64,000 nucleotides of DNA from Glycomyces luteolus (GCF_027622875.1 NZ_JAPZVP010000023.1:23775-87774), one strand, 5' to 3'. Shown: positions 33,756 to 43,179, counted from the stretch's first letter. A program made the numbers and translations. Notes: generated from the letters alone by a model not told the origin.

Positions 33756-35159
33756 CTAACCGCGAAGCGCCAGGGCGATCGTGTACAGGCCGCAGACCCA
33801 GCCGACCAGCGGCAGGATCGACACGATGAGCAGCGCCTCGATGATGTCGAGGGCGCGGCCCCAGGTGGGGGCGATCTTCTTGCCCGCCACGGCGAGGCCG
33901 TAGACCATCGCGATGAGCGTGAGCAGCGTGAGCGCACCGAGGATCACCGTGAGGCGCACCAGGATGCTGTCCTCGCTCGCCACGAAGATCGCCGCGAGCG
34001 TCGCGGCCAGGCCGCCCATGCCGCCCGTGAGCATCACGATCCGGGCCGCGCGGTCCTCGACCGTGCGGGACCGGCTGAGCAGCACCAGCGAAATGATCGT
34101 GGAGAGGATGAGCCCGGGGAGGTCGCCCGAGAACGCCAGTGCGATCGAGGCGATCAGGCCGACGACGGCCGCGAACGAGTACAGGGCCTCGAGGTAGTTC
34201 CCGGCGTGCTCGGAGAGCTTGAGGATCCGCTTGCCGTCGATGGCCTCGGCGTCGCCCTCCTTGAGCTCCTCTGTGGTCGTCGGCAGCTGCGGCGTGGGCA
34301 CCATCGCCATGGACAGCGACAGCGACGGAGCGAACGGCAGGATCACCAGCGCCAGCGGCGCGGCGATGGCCGCGGCCGTCGCGGCCGATCCTGTCAGGAG
34401 CATCATCAGCGCCGTCGAGATGCCCAGCACCACCGCGCCGAGGATCGTCACGATGAAGACCGGTGCGGAGGCCATGTCGCCCACGGCGACCATGGAAAGG
34501 ACGCTGAACAGCAGGATCGCCGACGCCGCGATGAGCACGTGCGGGCCTTTGAGGTCGAACAGGCCCGTGTTCTCGGTGTCGGCGATGAGCAGGCCGCCGA
34601 CGCCGCCGTAGAGCACGGCGGTGACGCCGAAGTACGTGGCCGCCCGCGAGTCGCCGACGGCGCGCGAGAGCAGCGCCGAGGCGCCGACCAGGATGGCGGC
34701 GACCGAGAGGCCGACGATCGCGGAGGCGAGGTGGCCGGTCAGCAGGATCGCGATGGCGCCCACCGTCAAAGCCGCGGTGCCGACGCCGACGCTGAAGCGC
34801 TTGGTCGCCAGGTAGTCCCAGCGGTTGCCGCGCTGCTCGGTGGCGGTGGCGATCGCGTCGATGATGTCGTCGAAGACCACCTCGGGCTTGGCGGCGTCGG
34901 CGGGGTTGAGGTACAGCATCTCGCCGTCGTTGATCCCGAGCTGGGAGCACGAGTGGCCGGTGTCGATCGCTTCCTCGCCGAGGCGGGCGAGGATCCAGCC
35001 GCCGTTGTCGCCGGCCTCGTCGATGTAGTACTCGCCGGCTTGGTGCAGGATCGTCGGCAGCAGGTCGGAAAGGGGGACGTCTGAGGGCAGTGCGAGGTCG
35101 ATCCTCGTGCGAGGACTGACGATCGTCACCCTTGAAAGAGTGGCCGACTTGGTGCTCAC
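33756..35159 (-). CDS. eccD: Type VII secretion protein EccD
   Basis: The 467-residue protein has a ubiquitin-like N-terminal domain (about 10-90: RVTIVSPRTRIDLALPSDVPLSDLLPTIL) followed by eleven or so transmembrane helices. This is the EccD plan, which lines the central membrane region of the ESX pore. GTG 35159 is selected for a GGAGG 8 nt upstream and because it places the ubiquitin-like strand near the start; the frame extends to 35222 without support. It is the first gene of the leftward unit eccD-eccB. It diverges from eccC across a 264-bp region with a repeat array. Confidence 0.95.
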   Translation of the reverse strand: MSTKSATLSRVTIVSPRTRIDLALPSDVPLSDLLPTILHQAGEYYIDEAGDNGGWILARLGEEAIDTGHSCSQLGINDGEMLYLNPADAAKPEVVFDDIIDAIATATEQRGNRWDYLATKRFSVGVGTAALTVGAIAILLTGHLASAIVGLSVAAILVGASALLSRAVGDSRAATYFGVTAVLYGGVGGLLIADTENTGLFDLKGPHVLIAASAILLFSVLSMVAVGDMASAPVFIVTILGAVVLGISTALMMLLTGSAATAAAIAAPLALVILPFAPSLSLSMAMVPTPQLPTTTEELKEGDAEAIDGKRILKLSEHAGNYLEALYSFAAVVGLIASIALAFSGDLPGLILSTIISLVLLSRSRTVEDRAARIVMLTGGMGGLAATLAAIFVASEDSILVRLTVILGALTLLTLIAMVYGLAVAGKKIAPTWGRALDIIEALLIVSILPLVGWVCGLYTIALALRG

Positions 35160-35239
35160 CGTGCGAACCTCCGGGTCGGGTCGGTGATCGGGGGACCGTT
35201 CAAGGATAAATGCCGCATGCAACGGCGGGGGGACCGGCG

Positions 35240-35301
35240 TGGGCGTACCACCGCGGTGGTTGTACCAGCCGCGTGGTTGTACCAGCAGAGTGGCGATACA
35301 G
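35240..35301. repeat. Four 17-bp-spaced repeats, core TGGTTGTACCA, between eccD and eccC
   Basis: Eleven-bp units start at 35240 (TGGGCGTACCA), 35257 (TGGTTGTACCA), 35274 (TGGTTGTACCA) and 35291 (TGGCGATACAG), exactly 17 bp apart. The two central units are palindromes TGGT-TGT-ACCA. The array lies 81-143 bp before the eccD start and 123-184 bp before the eccC start, so one regulator could bind cooperatively and control both arms of the ESX locus. Confidence 0.75.
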
Positions 35302-35313
35302 CATTACCCTAGT

Positions 35314-35353
35314 AGTGCGATACTCGACAGAGCGCACTTACATCTTTTATACG
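35314..35353 (+). promoter_or_regulatory. Putative eccC promoter region with inverted repeat shared with the RNase E leader
   Basis: AGTGCG (35314-35319) and CGCACT (35333-35338) flank GATACTCGAC. TGCGATACT reads as an extended -10, and TATACG (35348-35353) with TCGACA (35324-35329) 18 nt upstream is a second possibility. The 14-mer GTGCGATACTCGAC recurs at 59287-59300 before rne. Confidence 0.4.
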
Positions 35354-35423
35354 ACAGCGCTAAGTTACGGCCAGCAAGCGTCCCCGTGGTAGGCGCATCC
35401 CCCGGTGAGCACAAGGACCCTCT

Positions 35424-38400
35424 GTGACGACCAAACTCTTCCGCAGGCCTCCGCGCAAGCGCGGACCGCAGGCCCCACGTGGTGACATCCTCTTGGAGTC
35501 GCCGCCGGACATGCCCGACCCGCAGCCCAAGAACATCACGCAGTACCTGATGATCCTGCCGATGCTCGCGGGCGCTGCGGCAATGGCGATGATGATGATG
35601 AGCCGCACGACAGGCGGCGCCGGCGGAGGCAACAACACCCTGCGCATCGCCATGGGCGCCATGATGGGCATCTCCATGGTCGGCATGATGGCCACCAGTA
35701 TGGGCGGCAACCGCGCCCAGAAGAAGGCCGAGTTCAACGCCGACCGGCGTGACTACATGCGCTACCTCAACCAGGTCCGCCGCCGTGCCCGCAAGGGCGC
35801 CGAGCGGCAGTGGCGCGCGGCCCGGTGGCGCCACCCCGACCCGAAGGCCCTGTGGTCGCTCGTGGGCTCCCGCCGCATGTGGGAGCGCCGGCCGAAGGAC
35901 GACGACGCGCTGGACATCCGCGTGGGCGTCGGCAAGCAGCGCATGACGATGAAGCTGGTCCCGCCCGAGACCAAGCCGGTCGAGGACCTGGAGCCGATGA
36001 CCTCGATGGCGTTGCGCCGCTTCGTGGCCGCGCACTCGAACGTCATCGACATCCCCCGTTCGATGAAGTACACCGAAGCCGCCCGCGTGGTCCTTCGCGG
36101 CGACCGGGCGCTCGTCGTCGACAACATCCGCGCGCAGCTGGTCCAGGGCGCGGTGCTCCACTCCCCGGACGACTTCATCATCGCGGTCGTCGCGGACAAC
36201 GAGCGGATGCCCGAGTGGCACTGGATGAAGTGGCTGCCGCACCTCCAGCACCCGTCCGCCGAGGACGGGGCCGGACCGGTCCGCATGTTCTACAACACCA
36301 CCACGCAGCTGGAGAACTCGCTGCGCGAGCAGCTCTCCGGCCGCGGCGCGTGGTCCCCCGGCGCCACCGCGGGGGAGGGGCAGCCGCACCTGGTCGTCAT
36401 CCTCGACGGCGGCGAGGTCGACCCGACCGGCATCATCGCCGCCGACGGCATGGGCGGCGTCACCGTCTTCGACTTCTCCGGCTACCTGCCGCGCAAGCCC
36501 GGCCCGCAGATCAAGCTCTACGACGTCACGGCCGAGGAGATCTACACCGACCAGGCGGGACGGCGCCGCGTGCTCGGCAAGCCGGACCGCATGTCCTACA
36601 ACCAGGCCGAGGGCGTGGCCCGCTCGCTCGCGCCCTGGCGGCTGACGCTCAAGGGCGCGGCCGGGAAGACCGAGTCGGGGGACGAGGACCAGTCGCCGCT
36701 GGCGAACCCGTCGTCGCTGCCCGAGATGCTCGGCTTCAACGACGCCGCGGCGCTCGACCCGGCCGTGCACTGGCGCGAGAAGCCCATCAAGGACTACTTG
36801 AAGGTGCCGATCGGGCCCGGCCCGGACGGCGGCATCGTCGACATCGACTTCAAGGAGTCCGCGGTCGGCGGCATGGGCCCGCACGGCCTGCTCATCGGCG
36901 CGACCGGTTCGGGTAAGTCCGAGGTGCTGCGCACCATCATCGGCTCCCTGATCGCCACGCACTCTTCGGAAGAGCTCAACTTCATCCTCGTCGACTTCAA
37001 GGGCGGCGCCACGTTCGCGGCCCTCGACGACCTGCCGCACGTCAGCGCGGTCATCACCAACCTCGCCGACGAGATCGAGCTGGTCGACCGCATGGCCGAC
37101 GCGCTCGAAGGCGAGCTCGTGCGCCGCCAGGAGGTGCTGCGCGCCGCCGGCAACTTCACCAACCGGTGGGAGTACGAGAAGGCCCGCAAGGCCGGGCAGC
37201 CGATGGACCCCATGCCGACGCTGCTCATCATCGCCGACGAGTTCTCCGAGATGCTCGTCGCGAAGCCCGAGTTCATCAACCTGTTCCTCCAGATCGGCCG
37301 CATCGGCCGCTCCATCGGCGTGCACATGCTCCTCGCGTCGCAGCGCCTCGAGGAGGGCAAGCTCAAGGGCCTCGACACGTTCCTGTCGTACCGCGTCGCG
37401 CTCCGCACCTTCTCGGCGCAGGAGTCCCGCACCGTGATCGGCTCGGGCGCGGCCTACGAGCTGCCGCAGGCGCCCGGCCACGGGTACCTCCAGGTCGGCA
37501 CGCAGGACCTCGTGCGCTTCCGCGCCGCTTATGTCGGTGGCCCTTACAAGCCGCCGAAACGCGTCGCCTCGCGCGCCGAGCGCATCGCGGCCGTGCAGCA
37601 CAAGGTGCAGCGCTTCCTTCCCGGGTTCGTCGAGCTCCCCCCGGAGCCCGAGGCCGAGGAGGAACCCGAGGAAGTGCTGGAGGCGACCGAGGCCGACGAC
37701 GAGAACGAGAAGCTCTCCGAACTCGAGGTCATGGTCAACAACTGCCTCGGCATGGGCCGCCCGGCCCACGAGGTGTGGCTCCCGCCGCTCCTCGAACCGC
37801 CGACGCTCGACCAGCTGCTGCCGCCGCTCGAAGCCGACCCGGTGCGCGGCCTGTCCCCGAAGGGCTTCTCGCTCAACGGGAAGCTCCACGCCGTGCTCGG
37901 CGAGGAGGACCGGCCGTTCGAGCAGCGCCGCAGCCCGTTCGTGGTCGACCTCTCGGGTGCGCAGGGCACCGTGGCCATCGCCGGCGGGGCCCAGTCGGGC
38001 AAGTCGACGATGCTCCGCGGGCTCATCGGCTCGCTCGCGCTGCTGCACACGCCGCGTGAAGTGCAGTTCTTCTGCCTCGACTTCGGTGGCGGCACGCTCC
38101 GCGGCATCGAGGACCTCCCGCACGTCGCGGGCGTCTTCGGCCGCCAGGAGGAGGAGGGCGTGCGCCGTACCATCCAGGAGGTCACGACCATCCTGGACGA
38201 GCGCGAGAAGTTCTTCACGGACAACAAGATCGACGGCATGAACTCCTACCGGCGCATGAAGGCCGAGGGGCGGTTCCAGGAGGACCCCTACGGGGACATC
38301 TTCCTCGTCATCGACAACTGGATGACGCTGCGCGAGGACTTCGAGTCGTTCGTCGACCAGGTCCGCGCCATCGGCAACCGCGGTCTGGCCTACGGCGTGC

Positions 38401-39455
38401 ACGTCATGGTCACCTGCACCCGCTGGGGCGACATCCGCATGAACATGCGCGACATGTTCGGCCTCAAACTGGAGCTGAAGCTCTCGGACAACATGGAGTC
38501 CGAGATCGACCGCAAGGCGGCGGCGAACGTGCCGAAGAACCGCCCCGGCCGCGGCCTCTCGCTCCAGAAGCTGCACTTCCTCTCCGGCGTGCCCCGCATC
38601 GACGGGATCCGCGACGGCGACGACCTGCAGCCCGGCGTCGAGGACTTCGTCAAGAAGGTCAAGCAGGCCTGGCGCTTCCAGCCCTGCCCGAAGGTGCGGC
38701 TCCTGCCGCGCCAGCTCCACGTGGCCGACTTCCTCCAGGCGGTCGACCGCTCGAAGCCGGGCATCCCGATCGGCCTCAACGAGGCCGGGCTCAAACCGGT
38801 GTACCTCGACTTCCAGACCGAGCCGCACCTGCTCGTGTTCGGCGACTCCGAGTCCGGCAAGACCAACCTCCTGCGCCACATCGCCCGCCAGATCCAGGCG
38901 ACCTACACGCCGAAGGAAGCCAAGGTCATCATGGCGGACTACCGGCGCGGCATGCTCGAGGAGATCGCGAAGCCGACCCTGCTGGACTACGCCATGTCGG
39001 GCAAGCAGTTCGAGACCTCCATCAAGAACCTCAAGGGCCCGATCGAGCGGCGGCTCCCCGGAGACGACGTCTCCCCGGCGCAGCTGCGCGACCGGTCCTG
39101 GTGGACGGGCCCGGACCTGTACCTGATCGTGGACGACTACGAGATGGTGGCCCAGCGCGTGAACCCGATGGCCGCCATCGCCGAACTCATCCCGCAGGGC
39201 CGCGACATCGGCTTCCACGTCATCATCGCCCGCCGCGCCTCCGGCGCGTCCCGCGCGATGATGGACCCGATCGTGGGTCAGATCAAGCAGCTCGAATCCC
39301 CGGGCCTGCTCATGAGCGGCCGCAAGGAGGAAGGCGCGATCTTCGGCAAGCTCCGCCCCAGCCCGCAGCCTCCGGGCCGCGGCACCCTGGTGCGCCGCAA
39401 GGACGGCGAGCAGCTCATCCAGACGACGCTGCTCCCCCCGAACGGCACCGCCTAG
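35424..39455 (+). CDS. eccC: Type VII secretion ATPase EccC (fused EccCa-EccCb)
   Basis: The 1343-residue motor of the ESX system has two N-terminal membrane helices (about 38-58 and 68-90) and a DUF-type linker. Three FtsK/SpoIIIE ATPase domains follow, with P-loops GATGSGKS (492-499), GGAQSGKS (854-861) and GDSESGKT (1140-1147). Walker B-like strands are LLIIADEFSEM, IFLVIDNWMTL and LYLIVDDYEMV. All three P-loops are intact, and the first domain carries the best catalytic Asp-Glu pair. EccC recognises WXG100 substrate signals through the last domain. The fused form is usual outside some mycobacterial loci. GTG start, AAGGA about 7 nt upstream. A strong terminator follows. Confidence 0.97.
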   Translation: MTTKLFRRPPRKRGPQAPRGDILLESPPDMPDPQPKNITQYLMILPMLAGAAAMAMMMMSRTTGGAGGGNNTLRIAMGAMMGISMVGMMATSMGGNRAQKKAEFNADRRDYMRYLNQVRRRARKGAERQWRAARWRHPDPKALWSLVGSRRMWERRPKDDDALDIRVGVGKQRMTMKLVPPETKPVEDLEPMTSMALRRFVAAHSNVIDIPRSMKYTEAARVVLRGDRALVVDNIRAQLVQGAVLHSPDDFIIAVVADNERMPEWHWMKWLPHLQHPSAEDGAGPVRMFYNTTTQLENSLREQLSGRGAWSPGATAGEGQPHLVVILDGGEVDPTGIIAADGMGGVTVFDFSGYLPRKPGPQIKLYDVTAEEIYTDQAGRRRVLGKPDRMSYNQAEGVARSLAPWRLTLKGAAGKTESGDEDQSPLANPSSLPEMLGFNDAAALDPAVHWREKPIKDYLKVPIGPGPDGGIVDIDFKESAVGGMGPHGLLIGATGSGKSEVLRTIIGSLIATHSSEELNFILVDFKGGATFAALDDLPHVSAVITNLADEIELVDRMADALEGELVRRQEVLRAAGNFTNRWEYEKARKAGQPMDPMPTLLIIADEFSEMLVAKPEFINLFLQIGRIGRSIGVHMLLASQRLEEGKLKGLDTFLSYRVALRTFSAQESRTVIGSGAAYELPQAPGHGYLQVGTQDLVRFRAAYVGGPYKPPKRVASRAERIAAVQHKVQRFLPGFVELPPEPEAEEEPEEVLEATEADDENEKLSELEVMVNNCLGMGRPAHEVWLPPLLEPPTLDQLLPPLEADPVRGLSPKGFSLNGKLHAVLGEEDRPFEQRRSPFVVDLSGAQGTVAIAGGAQSGKSTMLRGLIGSLALLHTPREVQFFCLDFGGGTLRGIEDLPHVAGVFGRQEEEGVRRTIQEVTTILDEREKFFTDNKIDGMNSYRRMKAEGRFQEDPYGDIFLVIDNWMTLREDFESFVDQVRAIGNRGLAYGVHVMVTCTRWGDIRMNMRDMFGLKLELKLSDNMESEIDRKAAANVPKNRPGRGLSLQKLHFLSGVPRIDGIRDGDDLQPGVEDFVKKVKQAWRFQPCPKVRLLPRQLHVADFLQAVDRSKPGIPIGLNEAGLKPVYLDFQTEPHLLVFGDSESGKTNLLRHIARQIQATYTPKEAKVIMADYRRGMLEEIAKPTLLDYAMSGKQFETSIKNLKGPIERRLPGDDVSPAQLRDRSWWTGPDLYLIVDDYEMVAQRVNPMAAIAELIPQGRDIGFHVIIARRASGASRAMMDPIVGQIKQLESPGLLMSGRKEEGAIFGKLRPSPQPPGRGTLVRRKDGEQLIQTTLLPPNGTA

Positions 39456-39482
39456 CCGCAGGTCACTGCATTTGACGCAAAT

Positions 39483-39520
39483 CGCAGGGCCGCCTACCGC
39501 AACCGGTAGGCGGCCCTGCG
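39483..39520 (+). terminator. Terminator of eccC
   Basis: A perfect 17-bp stem (39483-39499 with 39504-39520) and 4-nt loop start 28 bp after the eccC stop. Confidence 0.88.
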
Positions 39521-39580
39521 GCGTATAGGTTGCAGAACGGACGCGAACTCCGCTCGCGCCTCTGGACACCAAGGCCCCGA

Positions 39581-40705
39581 ATGAAACCGCTGCTCACCCG
39601 CCCCGGATCCGAAGCCACCATCCCAAGCGGCACGGCCGAGACCGCGGTTCCGCACACCCGCACGCGGCCCCCGATCAGCGTCCAGGCGATCCGCCTCCTC
39701 CTCATCGCCGCCATCGCCACGGTCATCGCGACCTGGCTCTGGGCCTTCCAGGGCGTCCAGGCCTACGCCTGGCCCGGCGTCGACAACGACCTCGCCGCCC
39801 GCGGCCTCGCCTACCTCGCCATCCTCGGCCCTGCCGTCCCGGTGAACCTCCTCGCCGCGATCCGCCTCGCCCGAAGCGGCAGACGGGCCCGGCTCTACCT
39901 CGCGGCCGCGGCGGCCCTCGCCGTCGTCCAGACCGTGCTCCTCCTGACCCCCAGCGCGATGCCCTCGGCCGACACCATGAGCGACGGCTCCAACAACGTC
40001 GGCATCCGCCACCTCGCCACCGTCGGCCCCCTCCTCTTCGCCGGCCTCTGGCTTGCCACCACCTCCAAAGCCCGCGCCTGGCTCAGCCTCGACCCGAGCC
40101 CCCGCCGCACCTACTTCATCCCCGAAGCGGCCGTCTGCAGCATCGCGCTGGCCGGCGCGCTGCTCCTGGGAACCGAAGTGCGCCAATGGGCCAACGCCTA
40201 CACCGAACCGCTTCCCCCTGGCGGCGAATACGCCGAGGCCGGCACTTGGGCCGCCCTCGAGCAGGCCGTCACCGAGACCACCGACGCCATCCCCGAGTTC
40301 GCAGGCTTCACCACCCGCACCCTCGACGTCGTCTCCTGCGAGTACGCCACCCCCACCGGCAACACCACCTACCGGTACGAGCTCACCTACGAACTCCGAG
40401 AAACCGCCTCCGCCCCCATCGCCACCCGCTGGGCCCAGGGCGACTTCACCCTCACCTACGACGGCGACACCCTCGCGGGCAACCGCCGCATCACCGCCGA
40501 ACGCGACTTCCCCGTCATCGAGAACGCCGCCTACCCGACCGCCACCGGCATCCACGCCATCGCGCTCGCCTACACCGAGGCCGGACCTCCGACCCTCCAC
40601 CTCGAGAGCCCCTGCGTCGAACGCACCACCGCACCCACCGAATGCATACTGCCCCAAGGCGACCCGGCCACCGACACCATCAACGGCGTCACCTGCCGCA
40701 ACTGA
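39581..40705 (+). CDS. Hypothetical membrane protein with extracytoplasmic C-terminal domain
   Basis: The 374-residue protein was not recognised. Four transmembrane segments are evident (about 36-56, 70-92, 104-124 and 145-162), with a fifth near 185-205. A soluble, probably extracytoplasmic domain follows (about 210-374) with cysteines at VVSCEYA, ESPCVE, TECILP and VTCRN. ATG 39581 has AAGG 7 nt upstream; the frame is open back to a TTG at 39530. TATAGG at 39524-39529, just after the eccC terminator, is a plausible -10. The neighbourhood (ESX locus) is its only functional hint. Confidence 0.7.
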   Translation: MKPLLTRPGSEATIPSGTAETAVPHTRTRPPISVQAIRLLLIAAIATVIATWLWAFQGVQAYAWPGVDNDLAARGLAYLAILGPAVPVNLLAAIRLARSGRRARLYLAAAAALAVVQTVLLLTPSAMPSADTMSDGSNNVGIRHLATVGPLLFAGLWLATTSKARAWLSLDPSPRRTYFIPEAAVCSIALAGALLLGTEVRQWANAYTEPLPPGGEYAEAGTWAALEQAVTETTDAIPEFAGFTTRTLDVVSCEYATPTGNTTYRYELTYELRETASAPIATRWAQGDFTLTYDGDTLAGNRRITAERDFPVIENAAYPTATGIHAIALAYTEAGPPTLHLESPCVERTTAPTECILPQGDPATDTINGVTCRN

Positions 40706-41037
40706 GAACGCACACCTGCGTTGCGCTGCAACCAGACCGCGCTCTCGGCAATCCTCCGGTGATGGCACTCCGCCGTCCTGGCCGGCGCGAGGTATCCATC
40801 GGCAGGAGGCCCGGACGCTGAGGCGCTCCTGCGCGGCGTTCAAACCGTTGTCGACACCGGACGCGTCACCGCGCTCAACATCGCCTGCACCTGGAACCCG
40901 GGAGGTGAAGATCCGGACGGTCTCCGCGAGCACCTGGTGTCCGCGGTCCTGTCCAGCCTCGCCGATCCGGCATGAGGCCCCGTCGGCCTTCCCCGTATCG
41001 GCTGCCCCACGGGCACTTGCGAGACATCACTCAACCC
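40706..41037. other. 332-bp gap holding only the arginase-like remnant
   Basis: Apart from the remnant at 40763-40975, no gene, clear promoter or terminator is seen. The gap separates the 374-residue membrane protein from a convergent leaderless gene. Confidence 0.6.
40763..40975 (+). pseudogene. Arginase/agmatinase-family C-terminal remnant
   Basis: An open stretch without a start codon encodes about 70 residues ending in TGA. RYPSAGGPDAEALLRGV, then a segment with GRVTALNIACTWNPGGEDPDG and LREHLVSAVLSSL, follows the order of the ureohydrolase C-terminus (PGGL..., helix, strand V..D...ADP.D, final helix). The whole N-terminal two thirds, including the metal-binding motifs, is missing, and a stop (TGA 40760) lies just upstream. 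It is probably a deletion remnant. The match is by pattern only and could be challenged. Confidence 0.5.
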
Positions 41038-41880
41038 CTACCAGGTCGGCACGAACTCGGTCAGCGAAAGATCCGCACCAGCCGGAATGTCCTCGGTCCA
41101 GACCCGGAGCTCCCGAGTCGAATCCCCGGGCGGCAAGCTCGAGTCCTGGTGCACATCAGTACCACCCACCAGGGCACCGTCGCTGTTGCGGAAGATCGCC
41201 GACAAGTGCGGATCGACCGCATGATCGGCGCTATTGGTGATCGTCACCGAGTACCGCTTCTCGCGCTGCGACTCGTCCCCGGTATCGACCGCATCGACCC
41301 TGGTGCTCAGCGGTGGCTCCTGCAGTTCCGGGGGCGTCTCGCCGTCGAGCGCGAACCACCCCAGCAGCACTACCTTGACCTCGACGACCGAATCGGCTGG
41401 GAAGTCGTCGCCGACATAGATCGAATCGCCGACGAGGACCTGGCCGCCGGGCAGCGTCATCCTGCTGTAATCGGGCTCGAGCCCGCGGGCATCGTAGAGA
41501 GTGACGCCGTCGGCATACACCTGCAGCGCGAAATCGGCCGCGTATTCGCTGTGGGTGTTGCGAACCGAAGCACCCCAGGTGAGCGAGGTGCCGTCCATCG
41601 AGATGCCGAAGCCGAACTCCTCGACCGAAACGACCTCCGCCGCCGGAGTCTCCTCGTCAGGCCGCACCTCCGCCAGCGGGAGGAAATCGTCGAACACCTC
41701 CCCGTCCGCCGGCTCCGGTTCTGCATCACTCATCGGCTTCGGATCCAGAAAACCCGTGCTGTCCGGGGTCCAGACCGATGCGTAGACCAGAGCCAGGATC
41801 GAAACGACCAGACCCACGGCGAACTCCCAGTCCGGGATTCGAGGTCGTTCGGGCGCAACGGGTTCAGGTGAGGGGACCAC
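41038..41880 (-). CDS. Hypothetical single-span membrane protein with beta-rich outer domain
   Basis: The 280-residue protein has a Pro-rich cytoplasmic start, one transmembrane helix (about 19-38, EFAVGLVVSILALVYASVW), an acidic linker (about 45-80) and a beta-rich extracytoplasmic domain (about 82-280, ISMDGTSLTWGASVRNTHSEYAADFALQVYADG...). No cysteines are obvious. It was not recognised as a named family. The start is GTG without a ribosome site. A perfect TATGAT -10 (41887-41892) ends 6 nt before it, so the message is probably leaderless. It diverges from the 41975 lipoprotein gene. Confidence 0.7.
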   Translation of the reverse strand: MVPSPEPVAPERPRIPDWEFAVGLVVSILALVYASVWTPDSTGFLDPKPMSDAEPEPADGEVFDDFLPLAEVRPDEETPAAEVVSVEEFGFGISMDGTSLTWGASVRNTHSEYAADFALQVYADGVTLYDARGLEPDYSRMTLPGGQVLVGDSIYVGDDFPADSVVEVKVVLLGWFALDGETPPELQEPPLSTRVDAVDTGDESQREKRYSVTITNSADHAVDPHLSAIFRNSDGALVGGTDVHQDSSLPPGDSTRELRVWTEDIPAGADLSLTEFVPTW

Positions 41881-41886
41881 CCGGCC

Positions 41887-41892
41887 ATCATA
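41887..41892 (-). promoter_or_regulatory. -10 of a leaderless promoter (TATGAT)
   Basis: TATGAT on the minus strand is separated from the GTG start at 41880 by 6 nt, so transcription would begin at the start codon itself. No Shine-Dalgarno is present. Confidence 0.6.
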
Positions 41893-41974
41893 GAAACCGG
41901 GCGCAACCGGGTGGATTCACCGCAGTACGGTGAGTCGCAATCCCCCAGAAACCCGAGCCGCCCAAGGAAACCCG

Positions 41975-43132
41975 ATGGTCGTCCGCCGACTCCCGCCCGA
42001 TCCTCGCGCCGTCCAGCACTGGCCCGACGTTCCGATGCGCCCCCGCACCCGCCGCCGCCTCGCCATCGCAATTCCGCTGATCCTGGTCCTCGCCGCGGCC
42101 GGTTGCACCGCTCGCTGGATGTACACCGACCGCCAGTCGAACGAACCCGTCGAAGCCCTGCGCGCCTTTCTCGAAGCCTCCCGGTCCGGCGATGTGGAAG
42201 CGGCGCTGTCCCTGACTTCAGGCGCTCCCGAGGGCACGGAGGAGCTGCTCGTCCCCGAAGCGATGAGCGCGGAATGGGAAATCCTAGATCTCGGCTTGAA
42301 TTTCTGGTCCCCGACCAGCGAACATGCGGATGTCTGGGCCACCGTCAAGGGCCCCAACGACACTGAGCTCACGACCACGTTCGACCTGATCCAGATCGGC
42401 AACGGCGACTGGAAAGTGGACGACCCGTTCACGACCCTGTCCCTTGAAGATCTTCCCGTGCCCTACTTCGACGTCAACGGGTTCACGCAGCCACTGGAAA
42501 CCGATCCGCGCGAGGGCTACCAGTTCGCGCTGCTCCCCGGCGTCTACCAGCTCTATGAGCAGCCCCCTGCGTTCTTCACCTACGAAGCCGAGCCGTTGCT
42601 CGCCCTGGGGGACATGCTGGTCAACGCCGACGGCGCCGAAGTTCCGCACCTCCGCGAAACCTTCGAAGGGTTCACCCTCACCGAGGGCGGCGAGGCGGAA
42701 CTCAACGAACGGCTCACCGCCTACCTCGACGAATGCATGGCCAACCCCGAAGGCCCCGAGACCTTCGGCTGCCCGTTCGGATTGCAGGAACGGGACATCG
42801 ACGTCGAGGACTTCACTCTGGCCGACGACAACCGCTGGGAGATCATCGAATATCCGCAAGCCGCCGCCTCCGGGTACCGCAGCGCCGTCTATACACAATC
42901 CGAGCTCGTCCTGCTGACCCGCCATGAAGGCCGCGCCCGCGTGACAGCGTCCGACGAGGCGACAGGCGAGCAGGTCGTCCTCGAATGCCCGCTCACCACT
43001 CGCGGCCTCTACCTGGCCTTCGGCCAGACCGGCGACTACACGATCGGCCCGAACCAAGACCCGAACGCCTCCACCGATCCCGCCAGGACCTCCTGGGACG
43101 ACGGCTACGAATCCCTCTGCGAGCCAACCTGA
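41975..43132 (+). CDS. Putative lipoprotein, ESX-locus accessory
   Basis: The 385-residue protein has a basic N-terminus, a hydrophobic segment (about 29-42, AIAIPLILVLAAAG) and a lipobox-like LAAAGC (C43 approx.), so it is likely an exported lipoprotein, though the leader is long. Residues about 50-155 look like an NTF2/DUF4878-type fold (VEALRAFLEASRSGDVEAALSLT...). The rest includes paired Cys (YLDECM...FGCPFGL and LECPLT). ATG 41975 has AAGGA 7-8 nt upstream; a GTG at 41930 is an alternative. The YLDECM..FGCPF block recurs in the remnant on the other strand at 43180-43419. Confidence 0.68.
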   Translation: MVVRRLPPDPRAVQHWPDVPMRPRTRRRLAIAIPLILVLAAAGCTARWMYTDRQSNEPVEALRAFLEASRSGDVEAALSLTSGAPEGTEELLVPEAMSAEWEILDLGLNFWSPTSEHADVWATVKGPNDTELTTTFDLIQIGNGDWKVDDPFTTLSLEDLPVPYFDVNGFTQPLETDPREGYQFALLPGVYQLYEQPPAFFTYEAEPLLALGDMLVNADGAEVPHLRETFEGFTLTEGGEAELNERLTAYLDECMANPEGPETFGCPFGLQERDIDVEDFTLADDNRWEIIEYPQAAASGYRSAVYTQSELVLLTRHEGRARVTASDEATGEQVVLECPLTTRGLYLAFGQTGDYTIGPNQDPNASTDPARTSWDDGYESLCEPT

Positions 43133-43179
43133 CCGAAAAAATGGAGGCGCGCCCGGCTTACTCGGTGTCGACCTCGCCG

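Noticed and set aside
35304..39572. 1422-codon minus-strand frame opposite eccC
   Set aside because: Composition and repeats mirror the eccC codons; no recognisable protein features.
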